A stretch of DNA of 64,000 nt from Pseudomonas hygromyciniae. GTDB taxonomy: Bacteria; Pseudomonadota; Gammaproteobacteria; Pseudomonadales; Pseudomonadaceae. The notes beneath the pieces were generated by a model. That model was given only the letters and a program-made list of their open reading frames with translations, ran no database searches and was not told the origin of the DNA. The stretch spans positions 4,400,501 to 4,464,500 of the forward strand of contig NZ_CP070506.1 of assembly GCF_016925675.1 (NCBI RefSeq), given 5' to 3'. Both the position numbers and the translations under genes were made by a program. Below, piece by piece: positions 32,498-40,791 of the stretch. Positions within the stretch are counted from its first letter, which is position 1. The number at the start of each line of letters is the position of its first letter.

Positions 32498-33163
32498 GTG
32501 AACCCAGACATGCTAGAAGCCGGCCCCGTGGGCGCCAAGGTACTCTCAGTGTTCGACTTCGACGGCACTCTGACCCGCCACGACAGTTTTGTACCGTTCC
32601 TCAAGTTTGCTTTCGGCAAGCAGGAATTCAACCGCCGGATGCTCAAGCTGGCATTGCCTGGCTTGCGCTTTTTGTTGCGCCAGATGAGCCGGGATGAGCT
32701 CAAGGCCCAGTTGATTCGCACCTTTATGACCGGCGTGGACAAGGCTTGGGTCCAGCAGAAAGCCGAGGAGTACTGCAAGGCCTCCTGGAACAAGCTGATG
32801 CGCCCTGCCGGCCTGCAGTCGGTGGCCGATGAGATTGGCTCCGGCGCCGAGGTGACGCTGTGCTCGGCGTCGCCGGCAATCGTGTTGCAGCCTTTTGCTG
32901 ATCGACTGGGGATCAAACTGATCGGCACCGAGCTCGAGGTGGTCGATGGGGTGTTGAGTGGACGCCTGACGGGCAACAACTGCCGCTGTGAGAACAAGGT
33001 GCTGCGCCTTGAGGCGATTTATGGCGACTTGGCTGATTATCGGCTCAGGGCCTGGGGCGACACGCGCGGGGATCGCGAGTTGCTGGCGGCGGCGCAGGAT
33101 GCCCATTGGCGGCATTTTCATTCGGCCAAGCGCCGTGGCAAGCCGAAGCTGAAAGCCCGGTAA
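32498..33163 (+). CDS. HAD-superfamily subfamily IB phosphatase
   Basis: A 221-residue HAD hydrolase. The nucleophile motif I is FDFDGTLTRHDSF near residue 19. Motif II is TLCSASPAIVLQPFADRLG near 122, and motif III/IV GDTRGDRELLAAA near 190 replaces the more usual GDSxxD. The helical cap has the subfamily IB (SerB-like) arrangement. The substrate is unknown; related proteins hydrolyse small phosphomonoesters. The ORF starts with GTG at 32498, and ATG at 32510 is an alternative. It has no obvious operon partner. Confidence 0.85.
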   Translation: MNPDMLEAGPVGAKVLSVFDFDGTLTRHDSFVPFLKFAFGKQEFNRRMLKLALPGLRFLLRQMSRDELKAQLIRTFMTGVDKAWVQQKAEEYCKASWNKLMRPAGLQSVADEIGSGAEVTLCSASPAIVLQPFADRLGIKLIGTELEVVDGVLSGRLTGNNCRCENKVLRLEAIYGDLADYRLRAWGDTRGDRELLAAAQDAHWRHFHSAKRRGKPKLKAR

Positions 33164-33281
33164 TAGTAGGCGCTCTCTTGTAGGGGTAAGCAGGCTCCTA
33201 CACAGTGGAGTGCCGATGGATGTTTGAAGTACCTCCGCGATCCCGCTATTAATAGCGCACCTTCCCACGGATCCGCCTGCG

Positions 33282-34232
33282 ATGAAATTCGACACCGCCT
33301 ATTGCCTGAGCCTGGACGAAAAGCTGTCGATCTATGACGTGCGCGACCTGAATTTCGACGAAACCGCCGCCTTCGATTCCGACAAGGACAGCTTCCTGTG
33401 CCCCGACGACAACTGCCGTGCGGCGTTTGCGCCGGGCAATGTGCTGGGTACGTTCAATGGGAAGAACGTCAATTACCTGCGCACCCCGCATTTCAAGAAC
33501 CTGCCCAGTACCCGACATATCGACGGCTGCCGCTATGCCAGTCGCAAGGTCTTGGCAGGAGAAACCGAGGATGGGCGCGAGGAGAACTTCCCATCGGAGT
33601 TTGTGCTGACTCGGCGTCAGTACGAACGCAACACAGCCATCCAAGGCGCCACAGACGTTATCCCGCAGGCGCCGGCGAAAGAACCTTCGATAACCTCCAA
33701 TGCTTCCCATAGTGCCAGCGAAACGACACCGGACAAGACCAGCGTCTTCGCACACCCAGTCGAATGCTACGTGTCCAACATTGACGACAGGGACAAGCTC
33801 AAGGGCATGCCGTTGAAGATCGGTGAGCAGACCGCGACCTATTGGGCGTTTTTCAAGAAGATCGAATACCTGCAAGACAACAAAGGCTTGATCTATTGGG
33901 GCCGGATCAAGGCGATCAAGGACTACACCAGCAGCTTTCGCATCGACTTCGAAAAGAAGGTGTGGCTGGACAAGAAGCCCTACTCCGTCAACGTGTACCT
34001 GAACAAGAAGCTGATCGAGAACTACCGCAAGCGCAAGGCGTTCCTGGAGCAGATCAAGGCCGCCGTAGACAGTGAGCACCCGTTGTATTGCTTTTTTTAT
34101 GGCGTGACGCCGGAGTTGAAACAGGTGCCGAGCAAGAAAAACCCCGAGCAGACATTCGGGGTATTCAGTGCCGATATCCAGAACCTGGACCACCTGCTGA
34201 TCCGCGAAGCGCCGGGGCTGGAGGAGAAATGA
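33282..34232 (+). CDS. Hypothetical protein with a possible N-terminal zinc site
   Basis: A 316-residue protein I cannot assign. Residues 40-83 carry FLCPDDNC, then HFKN and TRHIDGC, so Cys40, Cys45, His70, His79 and Cys83 could bind zinc in a CoiA-like or HNH-like finger. A low-complexity Ser/Thr linker (about 120-150) separates it from a second domain with strongly basic segments, RIDFEKKVWLDKKPYSVNVY and NYRKRKAFLEQIKAAV. The arrangement suggests a nucleic-acid-binding protein, which is inference. It is flanked by a degenerate REP (33179-33203) and the LexA-like box of the next gene, in an accessory patch. Confidence 0.7.
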   Translation: MKFDTAYCLSLDEKLSIYDVRDLNFDETAAFDSDKDSFLCPDDNCRAAFAPGNVLGTFNGKNVNYLRTPHFKNLPSTRHIDGCRYASRKVLAGETEDGREENFPSEFVLTRRQYERNTAIQGATDVIPQAPAKEPSITSNASHSASETTPDKTSVFAHPVECYVSNIDDRDKLKGMPLKIGEQTATYWAFFKKIEYLQDNKGLIYWGRIKAIKDYTSSFRIDFEKKVWLDKKPYSVNVYLNKKLIENYRKRKAFLEQIKAAVDSEHPLYCFFYGVTPELKQVPSKKNPEQTFGVFSADIQNLDHLLIREAPGLEEK

Positions 34233-34298
34233 CCTGAAGCGCCCGCCAAACACGGGTCGGCCATTCGGCAAGTGATCCAGTTGATGAACGGTCAAAAC

Positions 34299-34318
34299 AA
34301 CTGTACAAAAACACAGTA
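34299..34318 (+). promoter_or_regulatory. LexA-type SOS box upstream of the XRE gene
   Basis: AACTGTACAAAAACACAGTA matches the gamma-proteobacterial LexA consensus core CTGT-N8-ACAG perfectly. It overlaps a plausible -10, TATAGT, at 34318-34323 and lies 39 bp before the ATG, a position suited to repression. Confidence 0.65.
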
Positions 34319-34356
34319 TAGTTTGTCCTCCCCCGTCGACATCCTGGAGAAACCCC

Positions 34357-34731
34357 ATGTCCTCTCTGGCAGTGAGCACCACCGTAGATCAGCAAATCGT
34401 CCTTCAGCAGTTCACCCCACGGCACAGTGTGCAGGCACGCGCTCTACTGGGCTGGAGCCGGGAAGACCTGGCCCGCCACGCCGGGGTGGGGGTGGACGCC
34501 ATACAGCGTTTTGAAAGCCATCATGAGGTGGATGACGCCATCCGCATCGCCCTGGCGTTTCGCCTGGAGCACGAAGGCCTGGTGTTTTTCCCGGGGTTCG
34601 CGCCGGGGTGGGGTATGAGTGGACGCCGCTCCCAAGCGCCACAGGCTGATGCCGAACCGGGTCGCCGTAGCCTTATCGCACGGCTGCTGGGCGTGACATC
34701 GTCGAACACGCCTCACCCCAACGGCGCATAA
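34357..34731 (+). CDS. XRE-family helix-turn-helix regulator
   Basis: A 124-residue protein with one Cro/CI-type HTH at about residues 24-60 (SVQARALLGWSREDLARHAG, then VGVDAIQRFES). It is followed by a short acidic/hydrophobic segment ending FRLEHEGLVFFPGF and a polar tail. The C-terminal segment resembles proteins in which the XRE domain is followed by a short GVxFFPG strand. The target is unknown. The promoter carries a LexA-like box, so the gene may be DNA-damage induced. It is convergent with the amidase-like gene; ATG at 34357 is preceded by TGGAGAAACCCC. Confidence 0.8.
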   Translation: MSSLAVSTTVDQQIVLQQFTPRHSVQARALLGWSREDLARHAGVGVDAIQRFESHHEVDDAIRIALAFRLEHEGLVFFPGFAPGWGMSGRRSQAPQADAEPGRRSLIARLLGVTSSNTPHPNGA

Positions 34732-34753
34732 GCCCACTGGCCACTCAGCAGGT

Positions 34754-35518
34754 TCACCTCTCGGGCATGTCGGCGCGGGCCTGCATCGCCTGTTGATAGG
34801 CCCTTATCAAGGCCGACAGTGATTCCCGTGCCCAGCGGGCACCGTAGAACCAGAGCACGACCTTGGTGCCATGGAGATCGTCATTGAATATCTGGCATAC
34901 ACCCGGGTACCCGGTTTTGCAGTAGCCGTGGAAAGCTGGGCTTTGGCCGTCGGAGACCAGCGCGTCAAGGCGATACTCGCTCACTCGCTGATCGATCTCG
35001 TTATTGGAGGCCAGGGTGAAATGTGCAGTGGAGTCCGGTAGCAGCGCCAACACTGGCACCACTTCAGCGCCGGCGGCCTTCAACACTTTCAAGGCCTGGA
35101 GAAATCCATTGGAGTGCTCCACCACTTCACGTACATCGTTGTGCAGGTATTCGTCGGCAAAACCAATACGCCAATCGGCCAGGGCAGGAGCGGATTTCGT
35201 GGCGCTGTTATCCATGACGGGTGGGACTTCGACCATGACCGGCCCCACGGGATCCAGGCCGCTTAGGGCAATGAGGGATAACGACGGATCACGCACGGCC
35301 TTCATCATCGGCCCCGGGATATCGAACCTGGGCCCCTGGGCAGCAGACGCTGTAGCAGGCTGGTACTCAATACCACCGCGAGAAGCTGGCACATGCTCCA
35401 TCGACCCAGCCGGTGCACAGGACATTGTAGTAAAGGCGTTGAGCGCCGAAGGTAGCTCCACGGAACATGGAGTACCTGGCGACAACGTGGTCCTACATTT
35501 TTCCTCCATCAACCCCAC
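34754..35518 (-). CDS. Amidase-like protein lacking the catalytic half
   Basis: A 254-residue protein. From about residue 65 on it resembles the middle and C-terminal part of amidase-signature enzymes: DIPGPMMKAVRDPSLSLIAL, RIGFADEYLHNDV and a long C-terminal DALVSDGQSPAFHG / GTKVVLWFYGARWARESL segment. The Gly/Ser-rich region with the Ser-cisSer-Lys triad, expected just upstream, is absent, and residues 1-60 look unrelated. It is probably an amidase remnant or a repurposed noncatalytic derivative. Start alternatives are ATG 35518 or 35509. Only ~105 bp separate it from the metallo-hydrolase, so no upstream half remains. Confidence 0.5.
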   Translation of the reverse strand: MGLMEEKCRTTLSPGTPCSVELPSALNAFTTMSCAPAGSMEHVPASRGGIEYQPATASAAQGPRFDIPGPMMKAVRDPSLSLIALSGLDPVGPVMVEVPPVMDNSATKSAPALADWRIGFADEYLHNDVREVVEHSNGFLQALKVLKAAGAEVVPVLALLPDSTAHFTLASNNEIDQRVSEYRLDALVSDGQSPAFHGYCKTGYPGVCQIFNDDLHGTKVVLWFYGARWARESLSALIRAYQQAMQARADMPER

Positions 35519-35623
35519 TCCCAGGAAATAATTTTCCCGGGATCATCGCATCCTTTTCCAGTCAGATCTCAAGGCGGAAACACCTTGAAAAGCCCTTCTA
35601 CCGACAGGACGTTACAAGCACCT

Positions 35624-36679
35624 TCAACTCACCAGCGGTTCAGCCACCTGGGCCTCGACATCCAGCCACCAGGCGTGTCCGCGCTCAGGTGCAGCCAGCA
35701 TGAAAGCCTGACCCATGGCTGGCGTGGTAATCGACACACTACGCTCCCAAGCGAGGGCCATGATGCGGTCGAACGGCTCATGCCAGGCATGGAATGCCAG
35801 ATCAAAGGTGCCGTTGTGGATCGGCAGCAACCAACGCCCCTTGAGATCGATATGGGCCTGCAAGGTTTGTTCGGGCTGCATATGCACATGGGGCCAATCG
35901 ACGTTGTAGGCACCCGTCTCCATCAGCGTCAGGTCAAATGGCCCGTACTGCTCGCCAATGCGCTTGAAGCCATCGAAATAGCCGGTGTCGCCGCTGAAAA
36001 AGATGTGCCGGGCGCCATCGATCATCACCCATGACGCCCACAGCGTCTGGTTGCCATCAAACAGGCCACGCCCGGAAAAGTGCTGGGCTGGGGTGGCGAC
36101 AAAACGGATGCCATCCACTTCAGTGCCCTGCCACCAATCCAGCTGCCGCACCTTATCAGGCGCTACCCCCCACTTGATCAAGGTGTCACCGACGCCCAGC
36201 GGTGCGAGAAAATAGCGGGTCTTAGCGGCCAATTGCACGACGGCCTGGCGGTCCAGGTGGTCGTAATGGTTGTGCGACAGAATCACCGCCTCAATCGGCG
36301 GCAGATCGTCAAGGCTTATAGGCGGCTGGTGAAAGCGCTTGGGCCCCGCCCAACTGAAAGGCGAAGCACGCTCGGCGAACACCGGATCGGTCAGCCAGAA
36401 CTTGCCGCGCATTTTCAGCAGTACAGTGGAGTGCCCCAGGCGGTAGACACTGTGATCCGGGGCGCTGAGCAGTTGTTCGCACGTCAGGCGCTGTACCGGA
36501 ATCTCCCCTACTGGCCGCGTACTGCGAGGCTTGTGAAAAAGCATTTTCCAAAAAATCTGCAGGGTCTTGCCAAAGCCTGCGCGGTTGACCGGCGCATGAT
36601 TGTTGAATTGACCTAGCTGCTGCTCGGATGGCTTGAGCGCTGCCGAGGTGGTGTCGAGACGGTTAGAGATCGTGGCCAT
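35624..36679 (-). CDS. MBL-fold metallo-hydrolase (NAPE-PLD/UlaG-like)
   Basis: A 351-residue metallo-beta-lactamase-fold hydrolase. The dizinc motif is LSHNHYDHLD near residue 150, with further ligands in TPAQHFSGRG (near 207) and FFSGDTGYFDGF (near 238). HVHMQPEQTLQAH and LPIHNGTFDLAFHAW resemble NAPE-hydrolysing phospholipase D-type proteins. The substrate is not predictable. The ATG at 36679 (MATISNRLDTTSA) is chosen over one 42 nt upstream that would sit in the operator. It is divergent from a TetR gene, which probably controls it. Confidence 0.85.
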   Translation of the reverse strand: MATISNRLDTTSAALKPSEQQLGQFNNHAPVNRAGFGKTLQIFWKMLFHKPRSTRPVGEIPVQRLTCEQLLSAPDHSVYRLGHSTVLLKMRGKFWLTDPVFAERASPFSWAGPKRFHQPPISLDDLPPIEAVILSHNHYDHLDRQAVVQLAAKTRYFLAPLGVGDTLIKWGVAPDKVRQLDWWQGTEVDGIRFVATPAQHFSGRGLFDGNQTLWASWVMIDGARHIFFSGDTGYFDGFKRIGEQYGPFDLTLMETGAYNVDWPHVHMQPEQTLQAHIDLKGRWLLPIHNGTFDLAFHAWHEPFDRIMALAWERSVSITTPAMGQAFMLAAPERGHAWWLDVEAQVAEPLVS

Positions 36680-36720
36680 TACAGAGTGACTCCAGTACGT
36701 TCTGCTGATGCAGATCAACA

Positions 36721-36740
36721 ACTACACTGCACAGTGTAGT
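36721..36740. promoter_or_regulatory. Palindromic operator between the metallo-hydrolase and TetR genes
   Basis: ACTACACTG and CAGTGTAGT are perfect inverted arms around CA. A degenerate second copy, ACTACCGAGTGTAAT, lies at about 36772-36786. Both sit in the divergent promoter region and are probably bound by the adjacent TetR protein. Confidence 0.7.
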
Positions 36741-36810
36741 TTCAAGATTGCAACAAAACCCGGACCAAGTAAACTACCGAGTGTAATTTTCCTCCCAGAG
36801 CCGAACCCCC

Positions 36811-37434
36811 ATGACTGCACCTCAACGCCTCACCGACCGTAAACGCGAAGCCATCTTGGCAGCGGCCATTGCCGAGTTTCGCGAAAACGGCTTCGAGGTC
36901 ACCAGCATGGACAAGATCGCCGCCACCGCCGGCGTATCCAAGCGTACGGTGTACAACCACTTCCCCAGCAAAGAGGAGTTGTTCACCGAGATCCTGAATA
37001 AGCTGTGGGCCAGCAGCGTGGCGCAACTGGATGTCAGCTACTGCAGCCAACAACCCCTGCGCGACCAGTTGCGGGTATTGCTGGAAGCGAAGATGAAAAT
37101 GATGTCGGACGCCAACTTCCTCGACCTGGCCCGAGTGGCGATTGCCGCGACCATCCATTGCCCGGAACGCGCACAGGACATCGTCAATCGCCTGAGCGCG
37201 CGCGAACAGGGGTTCACTCTCTGGGTGCGTGCAGCCCAGGAAGACGGGCGACTCAAGCCCGTCGACCCGGGCTTTGCCGCCCATCAGGTGCAAAGCATGC
37301 TCAAGGCGTTCGCCTTCTGGCCGCAAATCACCCTCGGCCAGCCCACCCTGGACGCGGCCACCCAGGCCAACGTGATCGAATCGGCGATGGATCTGTTCCT
37401 GGCCGGCTATGAGATTGCTCCCCGCCCCCGATAA
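36811..37434 (+). CDS. TetR-family repressor
   Basis: A 207-residue regulator. The N-terminal HTH is clear: REAILAAAIAEFRENGFEVT followed by MDKIAATAGVSKRTVYNHFP, near residues 12-50. The C-terminal ligand domain (about 80-200) includes RDQLRVLLEAKMKMM and a TetR_C-like segment ending AMDLFLAGYEIAP. It most likely represses itself and the divergent metallo-hydrolase gene through the ACTACACTG palindromes between them. The inducer is unknown. Confidence 0.9.
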   Translation: MTAPQRLTDRKREAILAAAIAEFRENGFEVTSMDKIAATAGVSKRTVYNHFPSKEELFTEILNKLWASSVAQLDVSYCSQQPLRDQLRVLLEAKMKMMSDANFLDLARVAIAATIHCPERAQDIVNRLSAREQGFTLWVRAAQEDGRLKPVDPGFAAHQVQSMLKAFAFWPQITLGQPTLDAATQANVIESAMDLFLAGYEIAPRPR

Positions 37435-37627
37435 GCCCCATGTCGCAATACGACGATGCAGGTCGTTTTTGCTGCAATCCCTCTGGTTCTCCACGCAAAT
37501 GGCTTGGAAGGACACTGATTATTCCTACGTAAATAACTGACAATATTCGCCTGTCATCTGGCGTAAATGACCTTTTCATAACGTACGCCTTCGCCACTTA
37601 AAAAAAGAAAAACTGACGCAGGGATCT

Positions 37628-38686
37628 ATGGAAAACCTTCGAGGCAAAGGGCTGTCGTTTGCCCGGCGCATTTATCGGCCGCGCATTATCGGGCTGGGCA
37701 TTGGCAGCATTTGCGTGCTGGCCGCCCTTTACCCGTTGGCCATGCCCGGATGGATCTGGGCGTTGTGGCTGCTCAACGCATTTATCTGGCCGCACCTGGC
37801 GTACCAGCTATCGAGCCATTCGGCATTTCCCTACCAGGCCGAGCGCCGCAACCTGCTCTATGACTCACTGTCCGGCGGTTTCTGGGCCGCTGCCACGCAA
37901 TTCACACCACTGACCGCAGTGACCATCCTCGCGATGATGACCATGCACAACGTCGCGGCGGGCGGCAAGCGGTTGATGGTCCAGGGCATGCTCGCGCAAC
38001 TGGTGGGCGTGGCACTCGCCTGGCTGATATTCGGCCCTTCATTCAACCCCAACGTCGGCCTGATCCAGGTGTATGCCTGCCTGCCAATGTTGATCCTCTA
38101 TCCCGTCGCCATCGGCATGGCCAGTTATCGTTTGGCCATCAAGCTTTCGGAACACAAGCGTGCCCTGAGCGCCTTGAGCCGTACCGATAGCCTCACCGGC
38201 CTGCTCAATCACGGCTCCTGGAAAGACCTGCTGCAACTGAAGTTCCACAAGTGTCAGCAGCAACAATCCGAGGCCACCATTGCGCTGATCGATATAGACC
38301 ACTTCAAGCAGATCAACGACGCCTATGGCCACATCGTCGGTGACCGCGTGCTGCGACAACTGAGCAAGGAATTGCAGCGCAACGTGCGGGAAAATGACCT
38401 GACTGGCCGATATGGCGGCGACGAATTCTGCGTGATCCTCCCAGACGTCCCGCTGGAACAGGCCAGCTATGTAATGGAGCGCCTGCGGGAAATGTTCAGC
38501 CGCTACCGCGACCCGCAAGCTCCGGAACTGCGGGTCAGCCTGAGCATTGGCCTGGCGGCGTACCAAGCGCAATTCACCCAGGCACATATGTGGCTCAATG
38601 CAGCGGACAAGGCGCTGTACGCAGCCAAGGGCACTGGACGCAATCGGGTGACGGTCGCTGAATCACTGGTCGCCCGTTCCGCCTGA
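37628..38686 (+). CDS. MASE2-GGDEF diguanylate cyclase (AdrA-like)
   Basis: A 352-residue membrane protein that should make cyclic di-GMP. A MASE2 sensor of about five helices occupies residues 15-170 (GLGIGSICVLAALYPLAMPG, WALWLLNAFIWPHLAYQLSS). The GGDEF domain begins near SRTDSLTGLLNHGSW (188). The active site RYGGDEFCVIL is intact, and REND five residues upstream is a complete inhibitory I-site. It ends KGTGRNRV. The E. coli relative AdrA/DgcC activates cellulose synthesis. It is monocistronic, with ATG at 37628 after an AGGGATCT site. Confidence 0.92.
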   Translation: MENLRGKGLSFARRIYRPRIIGLGIGSICVLAALYPLAMPGWIWALWLLNAFIWPHLAYQLSSHSAFPYQAERRNLLYDSLSGGFWAAATQFTPLTAVTILAMMTMHNVAAGGKRLMVQGMLAQLVGVALAWLIFGPSFNPNVGLIQVYACLPMLILYPVAIGMASYRLAIKLSEHKRALSALSRTDSLTGLLNHGSWKDLLQLKFHKCQQQQSEATIALIDIDHFKQINDAYGHIVGDRVLRQLSKELQRNVRENDLTGRYGGDEFCVILPDVPLEQASYVMERLREMFSRYRDPQAPELRVSLSIGLAAYQAQFTQAHMWLNAADKALYAAKGTGRNRVTVAESLVARSA

Positions 38687-38849
38687 ATAGAACTTCCCCC
38701 GGGGCACATGACTCAGAGCTCTTACCTGTACTGTCTGCCGGTAGAAAGGAAGCCGGCAATGAGCACGTCCGCCGTGGGCCTGGGGCTACACGGTGGGCAA
38801 GCGCAACCATGGATACATCCTTGCACTGTGCATCACTGAGCCCGCGACC

Positions 38850-40169
38850 ATGCTATTTACTGCCCATAAAAAGACCATCACCACCCTGCAAGAAACGGTC
38901 AGCCAACAAGCCGGCCTGCTGGATGCCATCGAGCGCTCCATGGCCGTGATCGAGTTCGATCTGCAAGGCAACGTACTGCGCGCCAATGACAACTTCCTCA
39001 AAACCATGGGCTACCGCGCGGATCAAGTCGTCGGCCAACCCCATCGCCTGTTCTGCACCCAGGCGTTTGCCCGCAGTGCCGATTACGGCCAATTATGGAC
39101 GCAACTGCGCAATGGCCAGTTCCAGTCGGGCACCTTCGAGCGGGTCGCTGCCGATGGCCATTCGGTGTGGCTGGAGGCCAGCTACAACCCGGTGCGCGAC
39201 CAGGCCGGCCGAGTGGTGAAAATCGTCAAGTATGCCCTGGACGTTAGCGCCAGGATGCAGGCCGAAAGCGAAGCCAATGCCAAGCTCGAGGCGATTGACC
39301 GGGCCATGGCGGTGATCGAGTTCAACCTCGACGGCAGCATCATTACCGCCAACCAGAACTTCCTCCAGCGCCTGGGTTACAGCCTGGCGCAGATCCAGGG
39401 CAAGCATCATCGCCTGTTCTGCAAACCGGAGCTGGCCAACAGCCAGGAATACAGCGACTTCTGGCACCGGCTGAACCAGGGTGAGTTGTTCAGCGGCCAG
39501 TTCGAGCGCATCACCCACGCCGGCCAGACGCTGTGGCTGGAAGCCAACTACAACCCGGTGTACGACGCCAGCGGCCGCTTGTGCAAGATTGTGAAGTTCG
39601 CGTCCGACGTCACCGCCATGGTGGAAAAACACGCCGAAGACGCCCAAAGCGCCACCCAGGCCTATCACATCTCCCTGCAGACCCGGGAGATCGCCGAAAA
39701 AGGCGCCGAGGTGATTCAGCAGACCGCCAGCGGTATCCATGACATTGCCGCCGACATTGAAAGCTCATCCAGTCTGATCGCCAAGTTGGGCGAGCGCTCG
39801 CAGCAGATCACCACCATCGTCAACACCATTCGCGCGATCGCCGATCAGACCAACTTACTGGCCTTGAATGCCGCCATTGAAGCCGCACGCGCAGGTGACC
39901 AGGGCCGCGGGTTTGCGGTGGTCGCCGATGAAGTCAGGCAACTGGCCGCCCGCACCAGCGGCTCCACGGCGGAGATTTCGAGCATGATCGAGATGATCCA
40001 GAGCGAAACCCGCCAAGCCATCGACAGCATGGACAACACCCGCGAGCGCGCCGCCCAAGGCGTGGACCTGGCCAACCAGGCCGGCACGGTAATCCTGCAG
40101 ATCCGCGAAGGCACCAGTGATGCCGTGCGGGCGGTGAGTATGTTTGCCAATGACCGGGTGGGGTTGTAG
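38850..40169 (+). CDS. bdlA: Soluble PAS-PAS chemoreceptor, BdlA-like
   Basis: A 439-residue methyl-accepting chemotaxis protein with no membrane segment. Two related PAS domains (about 20-130 and 145-250) share MAVIEF and EASYNPV/EANYNPV blocks. The MCP signalling domain follows (about 265-439) with the conserved tip [20 protein letters not shown]. This is the architecture of P. aeruginosa BdlA, which controls biofilm dispersion through cyclic di-GMP. The diguanylate cyclase gene directly upstream on the same strand fits. ATG at 38850 removes an unrelated 19-residue leader. The exact orthology is inferred. Confidence 0.85.
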   Translation: MLFTAHKKTITTLQETVSQQAGLLDAIERSMAVIEFDLQGNVLRANDNFLKTMGYRADQVVGQPHRLFCTQAFARSADYGQLWTQLRNGQFQSGTFERVAADGHSVWLEASYNPVRDQAGRVVKIVKYALDVSARMQAESEANAKLEAIDRAMAVIEFNLDGSIITANQNFLQRLGYSLAQIQGKHHRLFCKPELANSQEYSDFWHRLNQGELFSGQFERITHAGQTLWLEANYNPVYDASGRLCKIVKFASDVTAMVEKHAEDAQSATQAYHISLQTREIAEKGAEVIQQTASGIHDIAADIESSSSLIAKLGERSQQITTIVNTIRAIADQTNLLALNAAIEAARAGDQGRGFAVVADEVRQLAARTSGSTAEISSMIEMIQSETRQAIDSMDNTRERAAQGVDLANQAGTVILQIREGTSDAVRAVSMFANDRVGL

Positions 40170-40223
40170 GCACCGGGGCGTTCTTACTGGCGCCATCGCT
40201 GGCAAGTCAGCTCCCACAAGGGG

Positions 40224-40547
40224 TCAACCGACCAGGCTGCGCACTGCACTGATCTGGGGGATCTCCACCCGACGCATGTACACACGCAGTGGTTCAGTGA
40301 TGTTGATCCGGTCATCGATGTTCTGGTCCAGCAGCAGTTGGATGTGCTCGCGGGACAGGGTCATGGCCTGGTCGGCTGCGGGCTGCCAGACGAACTCGCT
40401 GGTGGGGATGATGCCGTCGTCGGCGACGTCCATGCCGAACGAGTCTTCGCTGAAACGTACGATGTACTGGCCGGTCTTGCGGTTCAGGCCGACAAAGCCG
40501 TTGAGTTGGTCGGCGGCCTGGCAGATGAGTTCTGAAGTGATGCGCAT
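40224..40547 (-). CDS. DUF2025-family conserved protein
   Basis: A 107-residue protein starting MRITSELICQAADQLNGFVG and containing GQYIVRFSEDSFGMDVADDG, with NIDDRINITEPLRVYMRR near the end. It resembles the small Pseudomonas family DUF2025, for which a structure is known but no function. It is mixed alpha/beta, acidic and without a signal peptide, so cytoplasmic. The ATG at 40547 fits the family better than longer in-frame versions. No operon partner. A lone REP half lies just downstream (about 40191-40218). Confidence 0.75.
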   Translation of the reverse strand: MRITSELICQAADQLNGFVGLNRKTGQYIVRFSEDSFGMDVADDGIIPTSEFVWQPAADQAMTLSREHIQLLLDQNIDDRINITEPLRVYMRRVEIPQISAVRSLVG

Positions 40548-40791
40548 GCTAAACCTCACTGAAAAATCCCACAGGGGAAGTGAACGATGGTTTACACGCG
40601 AGGCAGGTAAATAACGCAATGAACTTCCCTCTGGCGGGGAAGCTGGGGCCAAGAGTACTGCAAAGCACGGCACAAAAGCGCAGAAAAATAGCGCATGCGC
40701 ACGTTAATGTCGGTTTGGTGATGGCGCGATTTGCAGGCAATTGTTAAAAAGGAACCCTTCTTGAAGCTACCTCCACGAAAGGACCTCGCAC

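Noticed and set aside
40560..40791. Pho box upstream of glpQ
   Set aside because: No pair of CTGTCAT-like direct repeats at 11-bp spacing could be found.
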